64,000 nucleotides of DNA. It comes from Chloroflexota bacterium (GTDB lineage: Bacteria; Chloroflexota; Dormibacteria; Dormibacterales; Dormibacteraceae). The stretch lies in NCBI GenBank assembly GCA_005882115.1, contig VBEG01000023.1, positions 1 to 64,000 of the forward strand, in the 5' to 3' direction. Below are positions 16,129 through 24,804 of the stretch, piece after piece. A program made the translations under genes and the position numbers. Positions within the stretch are counted from its first letter, which is position 1. Every line of letters begins with the position of its first letter. The notes beneath the pieces are model-generated. The model did not search any database and was not told where the DNA came from. It saw only the letters and a program-made list of their open reading frames with translations.

Positions 16129-17088
16129 GTGGCTGAGGTAGCGGAAAAACCAGAGGCGGCTGCCTTCGACGAGGTGGCCGCCGGTACCCCCGCCGTCAAG
16201 ACGGTCGAGCTGACGAAGCGCTTTGGCCGCACCGTTGCGCTCGCCGGACTTTCCATGACGGTGCCGCGCGGCGAGGTGTTCGGATTTCTCGGCCCCAACG
16301 GCGCCGGCAAGACGACGGCTGTGAAACTGCTCCTCGGACTTCTCACTCCGACCTCGGGCGAGGGCTGGCTTCTCGGCAAGAGGCTCGGCGACCTTGGGGC
16401 GCGCCGGCGCATCGGCTACCTGCCGGAGCTGTTTCGCTACCAGGCCTGGCTTTCCGCCGCCGAGGTCCTTGCGCTGCACTGCGAGCTGGCGCCCCTGCCA
16501 CGATCTAGCTGGAAGGACGAGATCCGCACCGTGCTCGACACCGTCGGTCTCACCGACAGGGCGAACGACAAGATCGGCACTTTCTCGAAAGGCATGCAGC
16601 AGCGCCTCGGACTCGGGGCCGCGCTGCTGGGAGAGCCCGAGCTCGTTTTCCTGGATGAGCCAACTTCAGCGCTCGACCCCGTGGGACGGCATGACGTGCG
16701 CGAGGTCATCCGCGGGCTCGCGTCGCGCGGCACGGCAGTCTTTCTCAACTCTCACCTTTTGAGCGAGGTGGAGCAGGTCTGCGACCGCGTCGCGGTCGTC
16801 GACCACGGCCGGGTCATCGCGTCGGGGACGATGGACGACCTGCTGAGCGGGACCACGGTCCGTGTACGGGTGACGGGCCTGACCCAGGCCGATAAAAACA
16901 AGCTGTCGGGCTTCGGCCGGCTCGACGACGAGGGCGACAGCCTCACCTTCGCAAGCCTCGATGCCGGGCGCGTGCCCGAGCTCGTCTCCTCGATCGTCGC
17001 CATGGGCGGCCGGGTATACGAGGTGGCGCCTCGCCACCAGACGCTCGAGGATCGCTTCCTCCAGCTGCTCGAGGACGAAGAGAAGTAG
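16129..17088 (+). CDS. ABC transporter ATP-binding protein
   Basis: 319 aa. Walker A GPNGAGKTT (residues 55-63), signature FSKGMQQRLG (152-161) in place of LSGGQ, Walker B LVFLDEPTSALDP, and the switch His in LNSHLLSEVE. A C-terminal regulatory extension (about 235-319) is typical of ABC-2 exporters. The first ~18 residues are an acidic extension before the ABC domain. The stop shares a base with the permease start (TAGTG). Confidence 0.95.
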   Translation: MAEVAEKPEAAAFDEVAAGTPAVKTVELTKRFGRTVALAGLSMTVPRGEVFGFLGPNGAGKTTAVKLLLGLLTPTSGEGWLLGKRLGDLGARRRIGYLPELFRYQAWLSAAEVLALHCELAPLPRSSWKDEIRTVLDTVGLTDRANDKIGTFSKGMQQRLGLGAALLGEPELVFLDEPTSALDPVGRHDVREVIRGLASRGTAVFLNSHLLSEVEQVCDRVAVVDHGRVIASGTMDDLLSGTTVRVRVTGLTQADKNKLSGFGRLDDEGDSLTFASLDAGRVPELVSSIVAMGGRVYEVAPRHQTLEDRFLQLLEDEEK

Positions 17089-17951
17089 TGCCTCCGTTTC
17101 TCGTCATCGCGCGTCTGACGATCCAGGAATCCTCGCGCCGGCGGCTGCTCCTCGCGCTTCTCGTTCTGACCCTGCTCGTGGTCGGGTTTTCCGCGTGGGG
17201 CTTCAACAAGATCACGACTGTGACCCGCAGCGACGGCACTCCGCTTCCGCCGGACCAGGTTGCGCTGTTAACGTCCCAGCTACTGATCGTCATCACGTTC
17301 ATGTTCAGCGGCGTCCTCGCGTTGAGCGCGGCGGTGGTGGCGGGGCCGTTGATCTCGGCCGAGGTGGAAAGCGGTCTGCTTCTGTCGATGCTTGCTCGGC
17401 CCGTCCGGCGCAGCGAGGTCGTGATCGGGAAGTGGCTCGGGCTTGCGGTGCTGGTGGCCATCTATGCGGCATTCGCGGGAACCCTCGAGCTCGCCGCCGT
17501 CGACTGGGCGACGGGCTACATGCCGCCGCATCCCGTCGAGCTTCTGATGTATGTCGCGGCTGAGGGACTCATCCTCCTGTCGCTCGGCCTGTTGCTGTCG
17601 ACGCGCTTGTCGGGCATCACGGCCGGCGTGATCGCGCTCGCCGCGTGGCTCATAGCGTGGATCGCCGGGGTTGTCGGAGACATCGGAACCGGCCTGCAGA
17701 ACCAGGCGCTCGAGAACGTCGGCATCGTCAGCCATCTCCTGCTGCCGTCAGATGGGCTGTGGCGCGGTGCGATCTACGCGATGGAACCCGACACGTTCAT
17801 CGCCGCCATGCGCGCGCTGGGCACGGCGGGACGCGCCAATCCGTTTGCCGCCACCGATCCACCTCCCTTGTCGTTTCTCGCATGGGTGATCGCGTGGTTC
17901 GCGATCGTGCTGACGCTGAGCATCGCGAGCTTCCGCCGCCGCGAAATCTAA
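17088..17951 (+). CDS. ABC-2 type transporter permease
   Basis: 287 aa from a GTG. Six hydrophobic segments start at about residue 12 and continue at roughly 67-90, 118-137, 145-165, 173-195 and 262-282. An amphipathic region RPVRRSEVVIGKWLG follows helix 2, as in CcmB/NosY-like permeases. It forms an exporter with the preceding ATPase; the substrate is unknown. The gene stops just before a hairpin-pair repeat. Confidence 0.9.
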   Translation: MPPFLVIARLTIQESSRRRLLLALLVLTLLVVGFSAWGFNKITTVTRSDGTPLPPDQVALLTSQLLIVITFMFSGVLALSAAVVAGPLISAEVESGLLLSMLARPVRRSEVVIGKWLGLAVLVAIYAAFAGTLELAAVDWATGYMPPHPVELLMYVAAEGLILLSLGLLLSTRLSGITAGVIALAAWLIAWIAGVVGDIGTGLQNQALENVGIVSHLLLPSDGLWRGAIYAMEPDTFIAAMRALGTAGRANPFAATDPPPLSFLAWVIAWFAIVLTLSIASFRRREI

Positions 17952-17956
17952 ATACA

Positions 17957-18020
17957 CCGCGACTGCCGGCGGTCGCGGGCTTCTGGTGCGCGAATTGTCC
18001 GCGAGCGCCGGCGCTCGCGG
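17957..18020. repeat. Hairpin-pair (REP-like) repeat, left copy
   Basis: Two 22-base palindromes are separated by 20 bases. The first (17957-17978) is CCGCGACTGCCGGCGGTCGC plus GG, with one T-G wobble. The second (17999-18020) is a perfect palindrome with half-site CCGCGAGCGCC. The same two-hairpin layout with the same 20-base spacing recurs at 18967-19030, on the other side of the DUF559 gene. Confidence 0.85.
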
Positions 18021-18071
18021 ATTTCGGCCACGCCTTAACAGACAGCGTTGTCGTCCGAGCCGCAGCGCTGG

Positions 18072-19034
18072 ATGCTTGCTTCCATGGGGCGCAAGGCTCA
18101 CGTGCCGCCGAGATTGCAGCGCGGCCCTTTCACGGTGGACGAGGCCAGGCACGCGGGTCTCAACCGGTGGCATCTCGAGGGAGCGAGCTGGACGCGAATC
18201 GGGCCGTCGACCTACCTGTGGGCCGGTCTGAGCGGAGAGCCGATGCACCAACTCGTGGCCGCGAAGCGGCGGCTCCCCAGTGGGGCGGCATTCTCCGGCC
18301 TTACGGCGGCATGGCTGCATGGGATCGACGTCGTTCCCTGCAACCCCATCGAAGCGACGGTTTGTGAAGACGCGGGGGTGTCGGCCCGCGCCGGCATCGC
18401 GGTCCGCCGCTCTGCACTGAGCAAGGCTGATGTCGTCCAGGTTCGAGGCATGCCTGCCACCTCCATCGTCCGCACCCTGGGTGAGGTTTGCGCCCGTCTC
18501 AGTCTTGTCGAGGCTGTGGTTATCGCCGACGCCGCCTTGCACGACCGCCGAGTCAAGCTCCATCAACTCGTCGCCTGGGCCGGCGCGAATGCCGGCCGCC
18601 GAGGGGCCCGAAATCTGCGCCGTGTCCTCGCTCTCGTCGAGCCCGCCACGGAGTCCCCGATGGAGACGCGACTGCGCATGGTCCTCGTCCTTGGCGGACT
18701 GCCTCGGCCAAAGGCACAGGTGTCGATCCATGACCGTTGGCGTCGGTTCGTAGGCCGCCCTGATCTCTATTACGAGCAACACCGGCTGGGCATCGAATAC
18801 GACGGACGCTTTCACCGAGATGCCCTCGCGGAGGACAACCGGCGCCAGAACAGGTTGCTCAATGCCGGCGTCCGTCTGCTTCGCTTCACCGGCGCGGATG
18901 TTCTCGGAAACCCCGATTCGGTAGTAAGTCAAGTCCGAGCGATGCTGGCTGAGCCGCACGTCAATTCAGCGAGTGCCGGCGCTCGCGGGATTCCCGACGA
19001 CCAATTCCCCGCGACCGCCGGCGGTCGCGGATAA
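18072..19034 (+). CDS. DUF559/Vsr-like endonuclease-domain protein with N-terminal AbiEi-like region
   Basis: 320 aa from ATG 18072; ATG 18084 and an upstream TTG at 18048 are alternatives. The N-terminal part (about 15-170) resembles the AbiEi-type antitoxin fold common in actinobacteria (FTVDEARHAGL, WTRIGPSTYLWAG, SGLTAAWLHG). The C-terminal part is a PD-(D/E)XK-like DUF559 domain with FVGRPDLYYEQHRLGIEYDG and RQNRLLNAGVRLLRFT. The last ~22 residues are encoded by the right-hand repeat, so the repeat supplies the C-terminus. The nuclease function is inferred from fold resemblance. Confidence 0.82.
   Translation: MLASMGRKAHVPPRLQRGPFTVDEARHAGLNRWHLEGASWTRIGPSTYLWAGLSGEPMHQLVAAKRRLPSGAAFSGLTAAWLHGIDVVPCNPIEATVCEDAGVSARAGIAVRRSALSKADVVQVRGMPATSIVRTLGEVCARLSLVEAVVIADAALHDRRVKLHQLVAWAGANAGRRGARNLRRVLALVEPATESPMETRLRMVLVLGGLPRPKAQVSIHDRWRRFVGRPDLYYEQHRLGIEYDGRFHRDALAEDNRRQNRLLNAGVRLLRFTGADVLGNPDSVVSQVRAMLAEPHVNSASAGARGIPDDQFPATAGGRG
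18967..19030. repeat. Hairpin-pair (REP-like) repeat, right copy
   Basis: This copy has the same architecture as 17957-18020: an imperfect hairpin GCGAGTGCCGGCGCTCGC, 20 bases, then a perfect palindrome (19009-19030, half-site CCGCGACCGCC). The GAC and GAG hairpin types appear in swapped order relative to the left copy. It overlaps the end of the DUF559 gene and lies just before the convergent dehydrogenase stop. Confidence 0.85.
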
Positions 19035-19038
19035 GCCT

Positions 19039-20310
19039 TCAGGGGTAGAGGCCGCGCTCCCTCGTCGCGCCCGCCACCCTGGACACCGCTTGCACGTAAG
19101 CCGCCATCCTCATGTCCAGCTTCCGCTCCAGGTGGGTCTTCAGCACCTCGTTGAACGCGCGCGTGAGGATGGCCTTTAGCTTCTGGTTCACCTCGTGCTC
19201 GGACCAGAAGAACGACTGCAGGTCCTGCACCCACTCGAAGTACGAAACCGTGACGCCGCCCGCGTTGGCCAGGATGTCCGGCACCAGGAACACCCCGCGC
19301 TCGCGAAAGATCGCGTCCGCCTCCGGCGTCGTCGGCCCGTTGGCCCCCTCGACGATCAGCTTCGCCTTCACGTCGCGGGCGTTGCGCGATGTGAGCTGGT
19401 TGCCGATCGCGGCGGGCACCAACAAGTCGCACTCCACCGTCAGCAGCTCCTGGTTGCCGATCTCCTGCGCACCAGGAAATCCCTTCAAGGTCTTCTCTCG
19501 CGCGCGGTACTCGAGCACCTTCTTGATCGACAGCCCGAGCGGGTTGTAGATGCCGCCGTAGTCCTCCGAGACAGCGACCACGGTGCACCCAGCCTCCTCC
19601 AGCAATTTGGCGCTGATGCTCCCGACGTTGCCGAATCCCTGCACCGCGACTTTCGTCTGATGAGGCGCGCGGCCAAGGTGCTCGAGCGCGGCGACCGCGC
19701 AGATCGTCACCCCACGCCCCGTCGCCTCGATGCGTCCCGCCGATCCCCCGACCTCCAGGGGCTTTCCCGTCACTGAGGCCGGCGCCGAGTAACCGAGGTG
19801 CATCGAAAGCGTGTCCATGATCCACGCCATCGTCTGTCCGTCGGTGTTGACGTCTGGGGCGGGGATGTCGCGATCGCTGCCAATCAGGATCGAGATCTCC
19901 GTCGCGAACCTCCGCGTCATGTGCTCGAGCTCGTTCAGCGACAGCTCGCGGGGGTTGACGATGATCCCGCCCTTGGCGCCGCCGAACGGGATGTTGACCA
20001 CGGCGCATTTCCATGTCATCCACATGGCGAGCGCCTTGACCTCGTCGAGCGACACGTCGGGGTGGTACCGGATGCCACCCTTCGCGGGTCCGCGGTTGAT
20101 GTTGTGCTGCACGCGATAACCGGTGAAGACGCGCGTGTGGCCGTTGTCGAGCTTGACCGGAAAATGACAGGTGAACTCGCGCTGCACCTCACGGAGGACC
20201 TCGCGCAGCCACGGCTCGAGCCGGATCAGCTCGGCGGCCTCGTCGAACTGCGCCTGGGCGGTGCGCCATTCGTCAGCCTCCACCACGGGCTTGAGATCAG
20301 TGCTGCTCAT
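19039..20310 (-). CDS. gdhA: Glutamate dehydrogenase (Glu/Leu/Phe/Val dehydrogenase family)
   Basis: 423 aa, the usual length for hexameric GDH. The substrate domain has GPAKGGIRYHPDV and the catalytic Lys in PFGGAKGGI (residue ~113); the Rossmann domain has VAVQGFGNVGSISA, followed by VPAAIGNQLT and the family end motif ANAGGVTVSYFEWVQ. It interconverts glutamate and 2-oxoglutarate plus ammonia. NAD versus NADP use cannot be fixed by eye. It is a single gene, with 54 bases separating it from the upstream TPP enzyme gene. Confidence 0.96.
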   Translation of the reverse strand: MSSTDLKPVVEADEWRTAQAQFDEAAELIRLEPWLREVLREVQREFTCHFPVKLDNGHTRVFTGYRVQHNINRGPAKGGIRYHPDVSLDEVKALAMWMTWKCAVVNIPFGGAKGGIIVNPRELSLNELEHMTRRFATEISILIGSDRDIPAPDVNTDGQTMAWIMDTLSMHLGYSAPASVTGKPLEVGGSAGRIEATGRGVTICAVAALEHLGRAPHQTKVAVQGFGNVGSISAKLLEEAGCTVVAVSEDYGGIYNPLGLSIKKVLEYRAREKTLKGFPGAQEIGNQELLTVECDLLVPAAIGNQLTSRNARDVKAKLIVEGANGPTTPEADAIFRERGVFLVPDILANAGGVTVSYFEWVQDLQSFFWSEHEVNQKLKAILTRAFNEVLKTHLERKLDMRMAAYVQAVSRVAGATRERGLYP

Positions 20311-20364
20311 GTTGCCTTTTGAACGCGGGGGGCCGTCCTCCCTTTTGCGCGGGTTGGGCGGCGC

Positions 20365-21969
20365 TCACATCAGCACTGATGATCGCGGATATTCCGCGTC
20401 TGGATCGCAAATCACGTTGATGCAAGCCGGCAGTCCCGACTGGAACGCCCTCTCCAGCGCGGGCCGGATGTCCGAAGGTCGTTCGACAAGCTCGCCGTGC
20501 CCGCCGAGGGCTTCGACCACCTTGTCGTAGCGGGTCGCCGGCCCGAGGTCCACCGCAATGCTGACGCCGAGCATGCTCTGCATCGGGTGCTTCTCCAGCG
20601 CCCAGATGCCGTTGTTGCCGACAACGCAGACGACCGGGATCCGGTGCCGGACCATGGTGTCGAACTCCATCGCCGAGAACCCGAACGCGCCGTCGCCGGA
20701 CAAGAGGATGACCTGCCGGTCGGGCCGTGCCAGCTTCGCCGCCAGCGCGTAGCCAGGGCCTGATCCGAGACATCCGAAGGGACCCGGGTCGATCCACAGT
20801 CCAGGCTTCTCGCGCTCGATCAGGCGGCCGGCAAACGACACGAAGTCCCCCCCGTCGCCCACCAGGATCGCCTCGGGATCGGCGAAGCGATCGACCTCAG
20901 CCACCAGCCGCGCCGGATGGATGGGTACCGAGTCGCTTTTCGTCATTGCCTCATCGCGAGCGCGCGCGGCGATCTCGGTCGCTCGCAACGTTTGTAGCCA
21001 GGTGCCGGCGTCCCGCCTCCCATTCACCGACGATGCCAACTCTCCGAGCGCCGTTTTCAAGCGGCAAGCGATCGGCGCGCGATCCACGTCGATGTGAATC
21101 AAGCGGGTCTGGTCGCCGAAAACGGGTGGCTGACCGAAGTTCAGCCGGAAGTCGAGGCGCGCCCCGATCACGGCCACGACGTCGGCTTCGCGTAGAGCCT
21201 GTGAGCGCGCACGGGAGAAAAACAGAGGGTGCGATGGCGGCAGCATCCCGCGCGCCATCCCATTTACCACCAGCGGCAACTGGCCGCCTTGGACCAGTGC
21301 GCGCAGCTCGTCCTCGGCGTGCGCCCACCACACACCGCCGCCCGCCACCACCACCGGCCGCTCCGCATCGCGGATCTGTCGCGCGGCGTCGGCGATCTGC
21401 CTCGGGTCAGGCGGGGGACCGGGGTCGACAGTCAGATGCTCGGTAGCTTCAGGCAGGTCCGCCGCACCAAAGAAGACATCGATCGGGATGTCCATGAAGA
21501 CGGGACCGGTGCGGCGGCTCAGCGCCGTGCGCACGCATTCCGCGGCGGCAGCGTAGGCATCGTCAGCGGACGTTAGCGTCAGCGCTTTCCTGGTCAGGCT
21601 GCGTACGACCTCGACGTGATCCATCTCCTGCAGTGAGCCCATGCCCCATCGCGCGACCGGCGCGCGGCCTCCGATCACGAACATCGGGCTGTCGTTACCG
21701 AGGGCCTGGGCCAACGCGGTCGCCGAGTTGGTGACGCCGGGCCCCGCGGTCACGGCGGCAACACCGCACTCCCGCGTCACCTTGGACCAACCCTCGGCCG
21801 CGAACGCCGCGGACTGTTCGTGTCGCACGTCGATGATCCGGATGCCGTGCTCGGTCGCGCCCGTGAGGATCGGCCAGATATGCCCGCCATTCAAGGTGAA
21901 CAGGTGGCTGACCCCAGCGCGTTTCAGGGCGAGAGCGACAAGCTCGCCGGCGTTGCCGGAGTCCGCCAA
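20365..21969 (-). CDS. Thiamine diphosphate-dependent enzyme, acetolactate synthase-like
   Basis: 534 aa. The N-terminal Pyr domain has the activating Glu in DVRHEQSAAFAAEGW. The central domain (about 190-330) is followed by the PP domain with the TPP motif LLSGDGAFGFSAMEFDT...VVGNN. The family includes acetolactate synthase, oxalyl-CoA decarboxylase and benzoylformate decarboxylase; no regulatory subunit or other ilv gene is adjacent, so biosynthetic acetolactate synthase is not certain. The TTG start directly follows the TAG of the asparaginase gene. Confidence 0.9.
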   Translation of the reverse strand: MADSGNAGELVALALKRAGVSHLFTLNGGHIWPILTGATEHGIRIIDVRHEQSAAFAAEGWSKVTRECGVAAVTAGPGVTNSATALAQALGNDSPMFVIGGRAPVARWGMGSLQEMDHVEVVRSLTRKALTLTSADDAYAAAAECVRTALSRRTGPVFMDIPIDVFFGAADLPEATEHLTVDPGPPPDPRQIADAARQIRDAERPVVVAGGGVWWAHAEDELRALVQGGQLPLVVNGMARGMLPPSHPLFFSRARSQALREADVVAVIGARLDFRLNFGQPPVFGDQTRLIHIDVDRAPIACRLKTALGELASSVNGRRDAGTWLQTLRATEIAARARDEAMTKSDSVPIHPARLVAEVDRFADPEAILVGDGGDFVSFAGRLIEREKPGLWIDPGPFGCLGSGPGYALAAKLARPDRQVILLSGDGAFGFSAMEFDTMVRHRIPVVCVVGNNGIWALEKHPMQSMLGVSIAVDLGPATRYDKVVEALGGHGELVERPSDIRPALERAFQSGLPACINVICDPDAEYPRSSVLM

Positions 21970-22791
21970 CTACTCGGCCATCGCCCAGGGCATCGCCGGC
22001 GTGTTGAACGCTGCCTGCGGCGAGCCGTCCCGCGGAATCACGATCACGCCGCCCGACGCCTGCATGGCCTTGCCCAGATAGTCGATCGCACCTTTGGCGA
22101 CGGATGCCGCGTCCATCCCATGCTGCAGCTCGATGATCATCAAACGCGCGAGACCCAACCTGATAAAGGCCTCTCCCAAGCCCGTGCCGCACACGGCGCC
22201 GAAGCGGTCGTCCGCGTAAAACCCCGCGCCTGGAATCGGCGAGTCGCCGATGCGCCCGGGAAGCTTGCCCGTCCTGCCCCCGGTCGATACCGCCACCGCG
22301 AGATGGCCTTCGGCGTCCCGAGCCACCGCGCCCACCGTGTCGGCGCCCTCTAACAGCTTCTGACGCTTGCGGTCGGTGATGAAGATCGCCGGGTCCGCCA
22401 TCTCGATCCCATGTTCGCGCGCGAAACGCGACGCGCCGGCTGCCGCGAGCAAGACGTGGCGCCCATCTTCCATGACGGCCACCGCGAGGTCGACCGGGTG
22501 ACGCACGTCGCGCAGGCACGCCGCCCCGCCCACGCTCAGGTCGGCTCCGAGCATCACACCGGCGTCGAGCTCGACCTCGCCGTCGCTGTTGAGACATGCG
22601 CCGATCCCGGCGTTGAGAAGGGGCTCGTCCTCCATGTGGCGGACCGCCGCCACGGCTGCGGGGAGCGCGCCACCCCCGATTCGCGACCAGCCGGCATCGC
22701 GGGCGCGGTCGACGGCGTCCTGGCGCAGCTGTCGCTCGGAGTCAGGGACCGGTCCGGCGCCGCCGTGGACGATCAGGGCCGGACGGGCCAA
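21970..22791 (-). CDS. Ntn-type isoaspartyl peptidase / L-asparaginase
   Basis: 273 aa, a little shorter than the ~300 usual. It begins ALIVHGGAGPVPDS and contains the autoprocessing site GADTVGAVARD, where cleavage before Thr would free the nucleophile, then STGGRTGKLPGRIGDSPIPG, the family signature. It should hydrolyse isoaspartyl dipeptides or asparagine. A TTG start is used; it lies 14 bases after the small Arg-rich gene and abuts the TPP enzyme gene, so these probably form one transcript. Confidence 0.92.
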   Translation of the reverse strand: MARPALIVHGGAGPVPDSERQLRQDAVDRARDAGWSRIGGGALPAAVAAVRHMEDEPLLNAGIGACLNSDGEVELDAGVMLGADLSVGGAACLRDVRHPVDLAVAVMEDGRHVLLAAAGASRFAREHGIEMADPAIFITDRKRQKLLEGADTVGAVARDAEGHLAVAVSTGGRTGKLPGRIGDSPIPGAGFYADDRFGAVCGTGLGEAFIRLGLARLMIIELQHGMDAASVAKGAIDYLGKAMQASGGVIVIPRDGSPQAAFNTPAMPWAMAE

Positions 22792-22805
22792 CGCCGCGGA
22801 GGTCT

Positions 22806-23003
22806 TTAGTAAGCCTGCGGCTCGGGCCAGTGAGAGCGACGTTCCAGAAAGCGACGCTCGGCGACGCGCCTGTCGAAGGGGTGGACGGTCCGTCGGGTGG
22901 CACCGGCTCGCTCGGGGTCGCGGCGCTCGCCAAATCTCCGATCGAGGCCAGTCCGCCTGTCGGTACCGCTGCGACGCTCAGGACCGCGCGCTTGTCCGTC
23001 CAT
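22806..23003 (-). CDS. Small arginine-rich protein with RRxGxDRR repeats
   Basis: 65 aa with a good GGAGAG site 6 bases before the ATG. The sequence is dominated by repeated arginine pairs: ERRSGTDRRTGLDRRFGERR, then TRRTVHPFDRRVAERRFLERR. Such ERRSGxDRR tracts occur as short tails or small proteins in many bacteria; function is unknown. It could bind nucleic acid or phospholipid. It precedes the asparaginase gene. Confidence 0.65.
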   Translation of the reverse strand: MDGQARGPERRSGTDRRTGLDRRFGERRDPERAGATRRTVHPFDRRVAERRFLERRSHWPEPQAY

Positions 23004-23027
23004 ACCACTCTCTCCGGCCGTGTGATG

Positions 23028-24632
23028 CTATCGCACCAGACGATTGATTGCGCTCAGTTTCGCGTCGATCCGGCGCTCGGCCTTGCGGCGCTCCAGCTCG
23101 TCGCCCGGCCCAAGATCGACGAACCGCGCGTAGGCCGCCAGCCTCGGGTGGACCTCGGCGACCCGGCGGAACATCTCCTGCGCCACCCACCTGTAGTCGG
23201 CGTGGCCTTGCGGGGTTGTCCGCAGCTCGCACAGGTGGTAGATCTCGCGCAGGTTGGCCCGGAAGTACCACCTGACGTGGAAGGCCAGCGGGACGACGTA
23301 CTGGGCCAGTGCGGGCCCGACCTCTTTCTCCAGGCGCCCGTGCACCGCCGCCGCTGCCTCGACGGCGCTCACGAATCGGGAATCCATCCCCAGCTCGCCC
23401 AGTCCAGGCGGCACGTCGTAGCCGAGCCCCGTGCCTAAGAGCTGGCGGTCCTGGGTGAGCATGCGGTGGCGGTGCAGGTCCCGGTAGGCGGCGAAATTCG
23501 CGACGATCTCGAACTCGTATTGCGCGTGCTCGAGGGCGCGGGGCACGCGCTGGCGGCGGTTGGCGCGGTCGGCAAGCAGGGCGTCGAGCACCGCGGCAGG
23601 GTCGCCGCTTTGCTCCGCCAGTGGCGCGTTCGAGTGGGGGAAGAGTGCTGCCGCGACGACCTTTCTCTCGGCCTCGGGATCGAAGTCGACCAGGCTAACG
23701 CTTGGGCGGAGACCCCCACCCCGGCCCTCCCCGGCGAGCAGGGAGGGAGTCTGCCTTGCCACCCGGTCGCGCGCTTGCTTGATGCGCTCGGCGGCGGGCA
23801 TTCCGTACTTGTCGTCCAGGGCCCGGCGGACGAACGCGGGGATCACCAACGACAGCTCGTGGTGCAGGTCGGTCGCGAGCCGCCGGCATTCGGGCAGCTC
23901 GTGCGCCGCCATCTTCGTGATCAGGTACTCGAAGGCGCGGCCGTTGCCGAACAGACCGAGGTTCGTGAGCGCGCCGGCGGGCAAGAGCCCCCGCAGCAAG
24001 TCCAGCGCCTTGGCGCGAGTCGCCGACTTCCAGGCGCGGTCCGTCTCTCCTTCCTCTTGCGGAAAGCGTTCCCGGATGGCAAGCGTCGCCGGTTCGACGA
24101 GGCCGGTGTAAACCTCGTACAACGCGTCGGCGGCGGGCTCGTAGTCCGGATGAGCCAGCTCAGGCCCACGGTAATAGAGGTAGCGCCCATCCAGGCCGAG
24201 GCGGTCGAAGCGGACGTAGCGCGTCGATTTCTCGAGCGGCGAGATCCCGATCCGGCTGTCCTCCAGCGCCTTGGCGGCGAGCGTCGACGTTTGCTCGACC
24301 GCGACGTGGGCACCCGCCAGCTCGGCGACCGAGTCGTCGCCATAACCGACCAGCACGCGCTCGTAGAACTCCTCGGCGCGCCGTACCGCGACCATATCGT
24401 CGTCGACGGGCGGCGTGCCGGCCAGCCGGTCGAACCCGGAATCCGGCTCATTGATGAACTCGTCGAGCAGCACGCGTCGCAAGCTCTTCTCGGTCCGCGA
24501 GTAACGCGAGAAGAGCGCGCCTTTGACGACCTCGGGCAGGTTGCGTAAGGCAAAAACCGGCCGGTCGAGGTTCGTGAAGTAGCGGGAGAGCAGTGCCGAT
24601 TCGGCGACGTTGAACTCAGGTCCGGCCACCAA
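23028..24632 (-). CDS. Double-length ThyX-like protein (FAD-dependent thymidylate synthase superfamily)
   Basis: 534 aa, about twice the length of ThyX. The first half has ThyX-like FYERVLVGYGDDSVAELAGAHV and EKSTRYVRF; the second has DLHRHRMLTQDRQLLGTGLGYD in place of the consensus RHRxxSxNExSxR. Key Ser and Asn/Glu of that motif are replaced, so classical dUMP methylation is doubtful. A segment QTPSLLAGEGRGGGLRPS between the halves is encoded by a palindromic element (23711-23755). TTG 24632 and GTG 24629 are both possible starts. Function is uncertain. Confidence 0.85.
   Translation of the reverse strand: MVAGPEFNVAESALLSRYFTNLDRPVFALRNLPEVVKGALFSRYSRTEKSLRRVLLDEFINEPDSGFDRLAGTPPVDDDMVAVRRAEEFYERVLVGYGDDSVAELAGAHVAVEQTSTLAAKALEDSRIGISPLEKSTRYVRFDRLGLDGRYLYYRGPELAHPDYEPAADALYEVYTGLVEPATLAIRERFPQEEGETDRAWKSATRAKALDLLRGLLPAGALTNLGLFGNGRAFEYLITKMAAHELPECRRLATDLHHELSLVIPAFVRRALDDKYGMPAAERIKQARDRVARQTPSLLAGEGRGGGLRPSVSLVDFDPEAERKVVAAALFPHSNAPLAEQSGDPAAVLDALLADRANRRQRVPRALEHAQYEFEIVANFAAYRDLHRHRMLTQDRQLLGTGLGYDVPPGLGELGMDSRFVSAVEAAAAVHGRLEKEVGPALAQYVVPLAFHVRWYFRANLREIYHLCELRTTPQGHADYRWVAQEMFRRVAEVHPRLAAYARFVDLGPGDELERRKAERRIDAKLSAINRLVR
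23711..23755. repeat. Palindromic element with CGGCGAGCA loop, in frame in the ThyX-like gene
   Basis: The hairpin CCCTCCC-CGGCGAGCA-GGGAGGG (23725-23747) is embedded in the coding sequence at the junction of the two ThyX-like halves. It matches the hairpins at 37877-37905 and 8559-8580 in loop sequence and arm type. Confidence 0.7.
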
Positions 24633-24804
24633 CGTAGTATCCGTCGTCCCCGTCTAAAACTGCGTCAAAGCCCACATTTTGTGTTGAGCGGGGCGCCAGC
24701 TACAGCCGATAGACGCCGAAGATGCCGTTGTCCCCTAGTTGTCCCCAGGTCTGTTAAAAACCGCCAGCGAAACGCCGACGAGAGAAGCCTTCCGAGGCGG
24801 CGCA
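24633..24804. other. Intergenic region upstream of the tandem array
   Basis: These 172 bases separate the divergent ThyX-like and methyltransferase genes (24633-24976 in all). No gene is seen. Short AT-rich patches (ACATTTTGTGTTGAG near 24673, CTGTTAAAAACC near 24750) could hold promoters for either side but no clear -35/-10 pair with good spacing was found. Confidence 0.4.

Noticed and set aside
18929-20023. Long minus-strand frame overlapping glutamate dehydrogenase
   Set aside because: It is a shifted-frame shadow of the dehydrogenase gene rich in Arg and Gly with no domain content.
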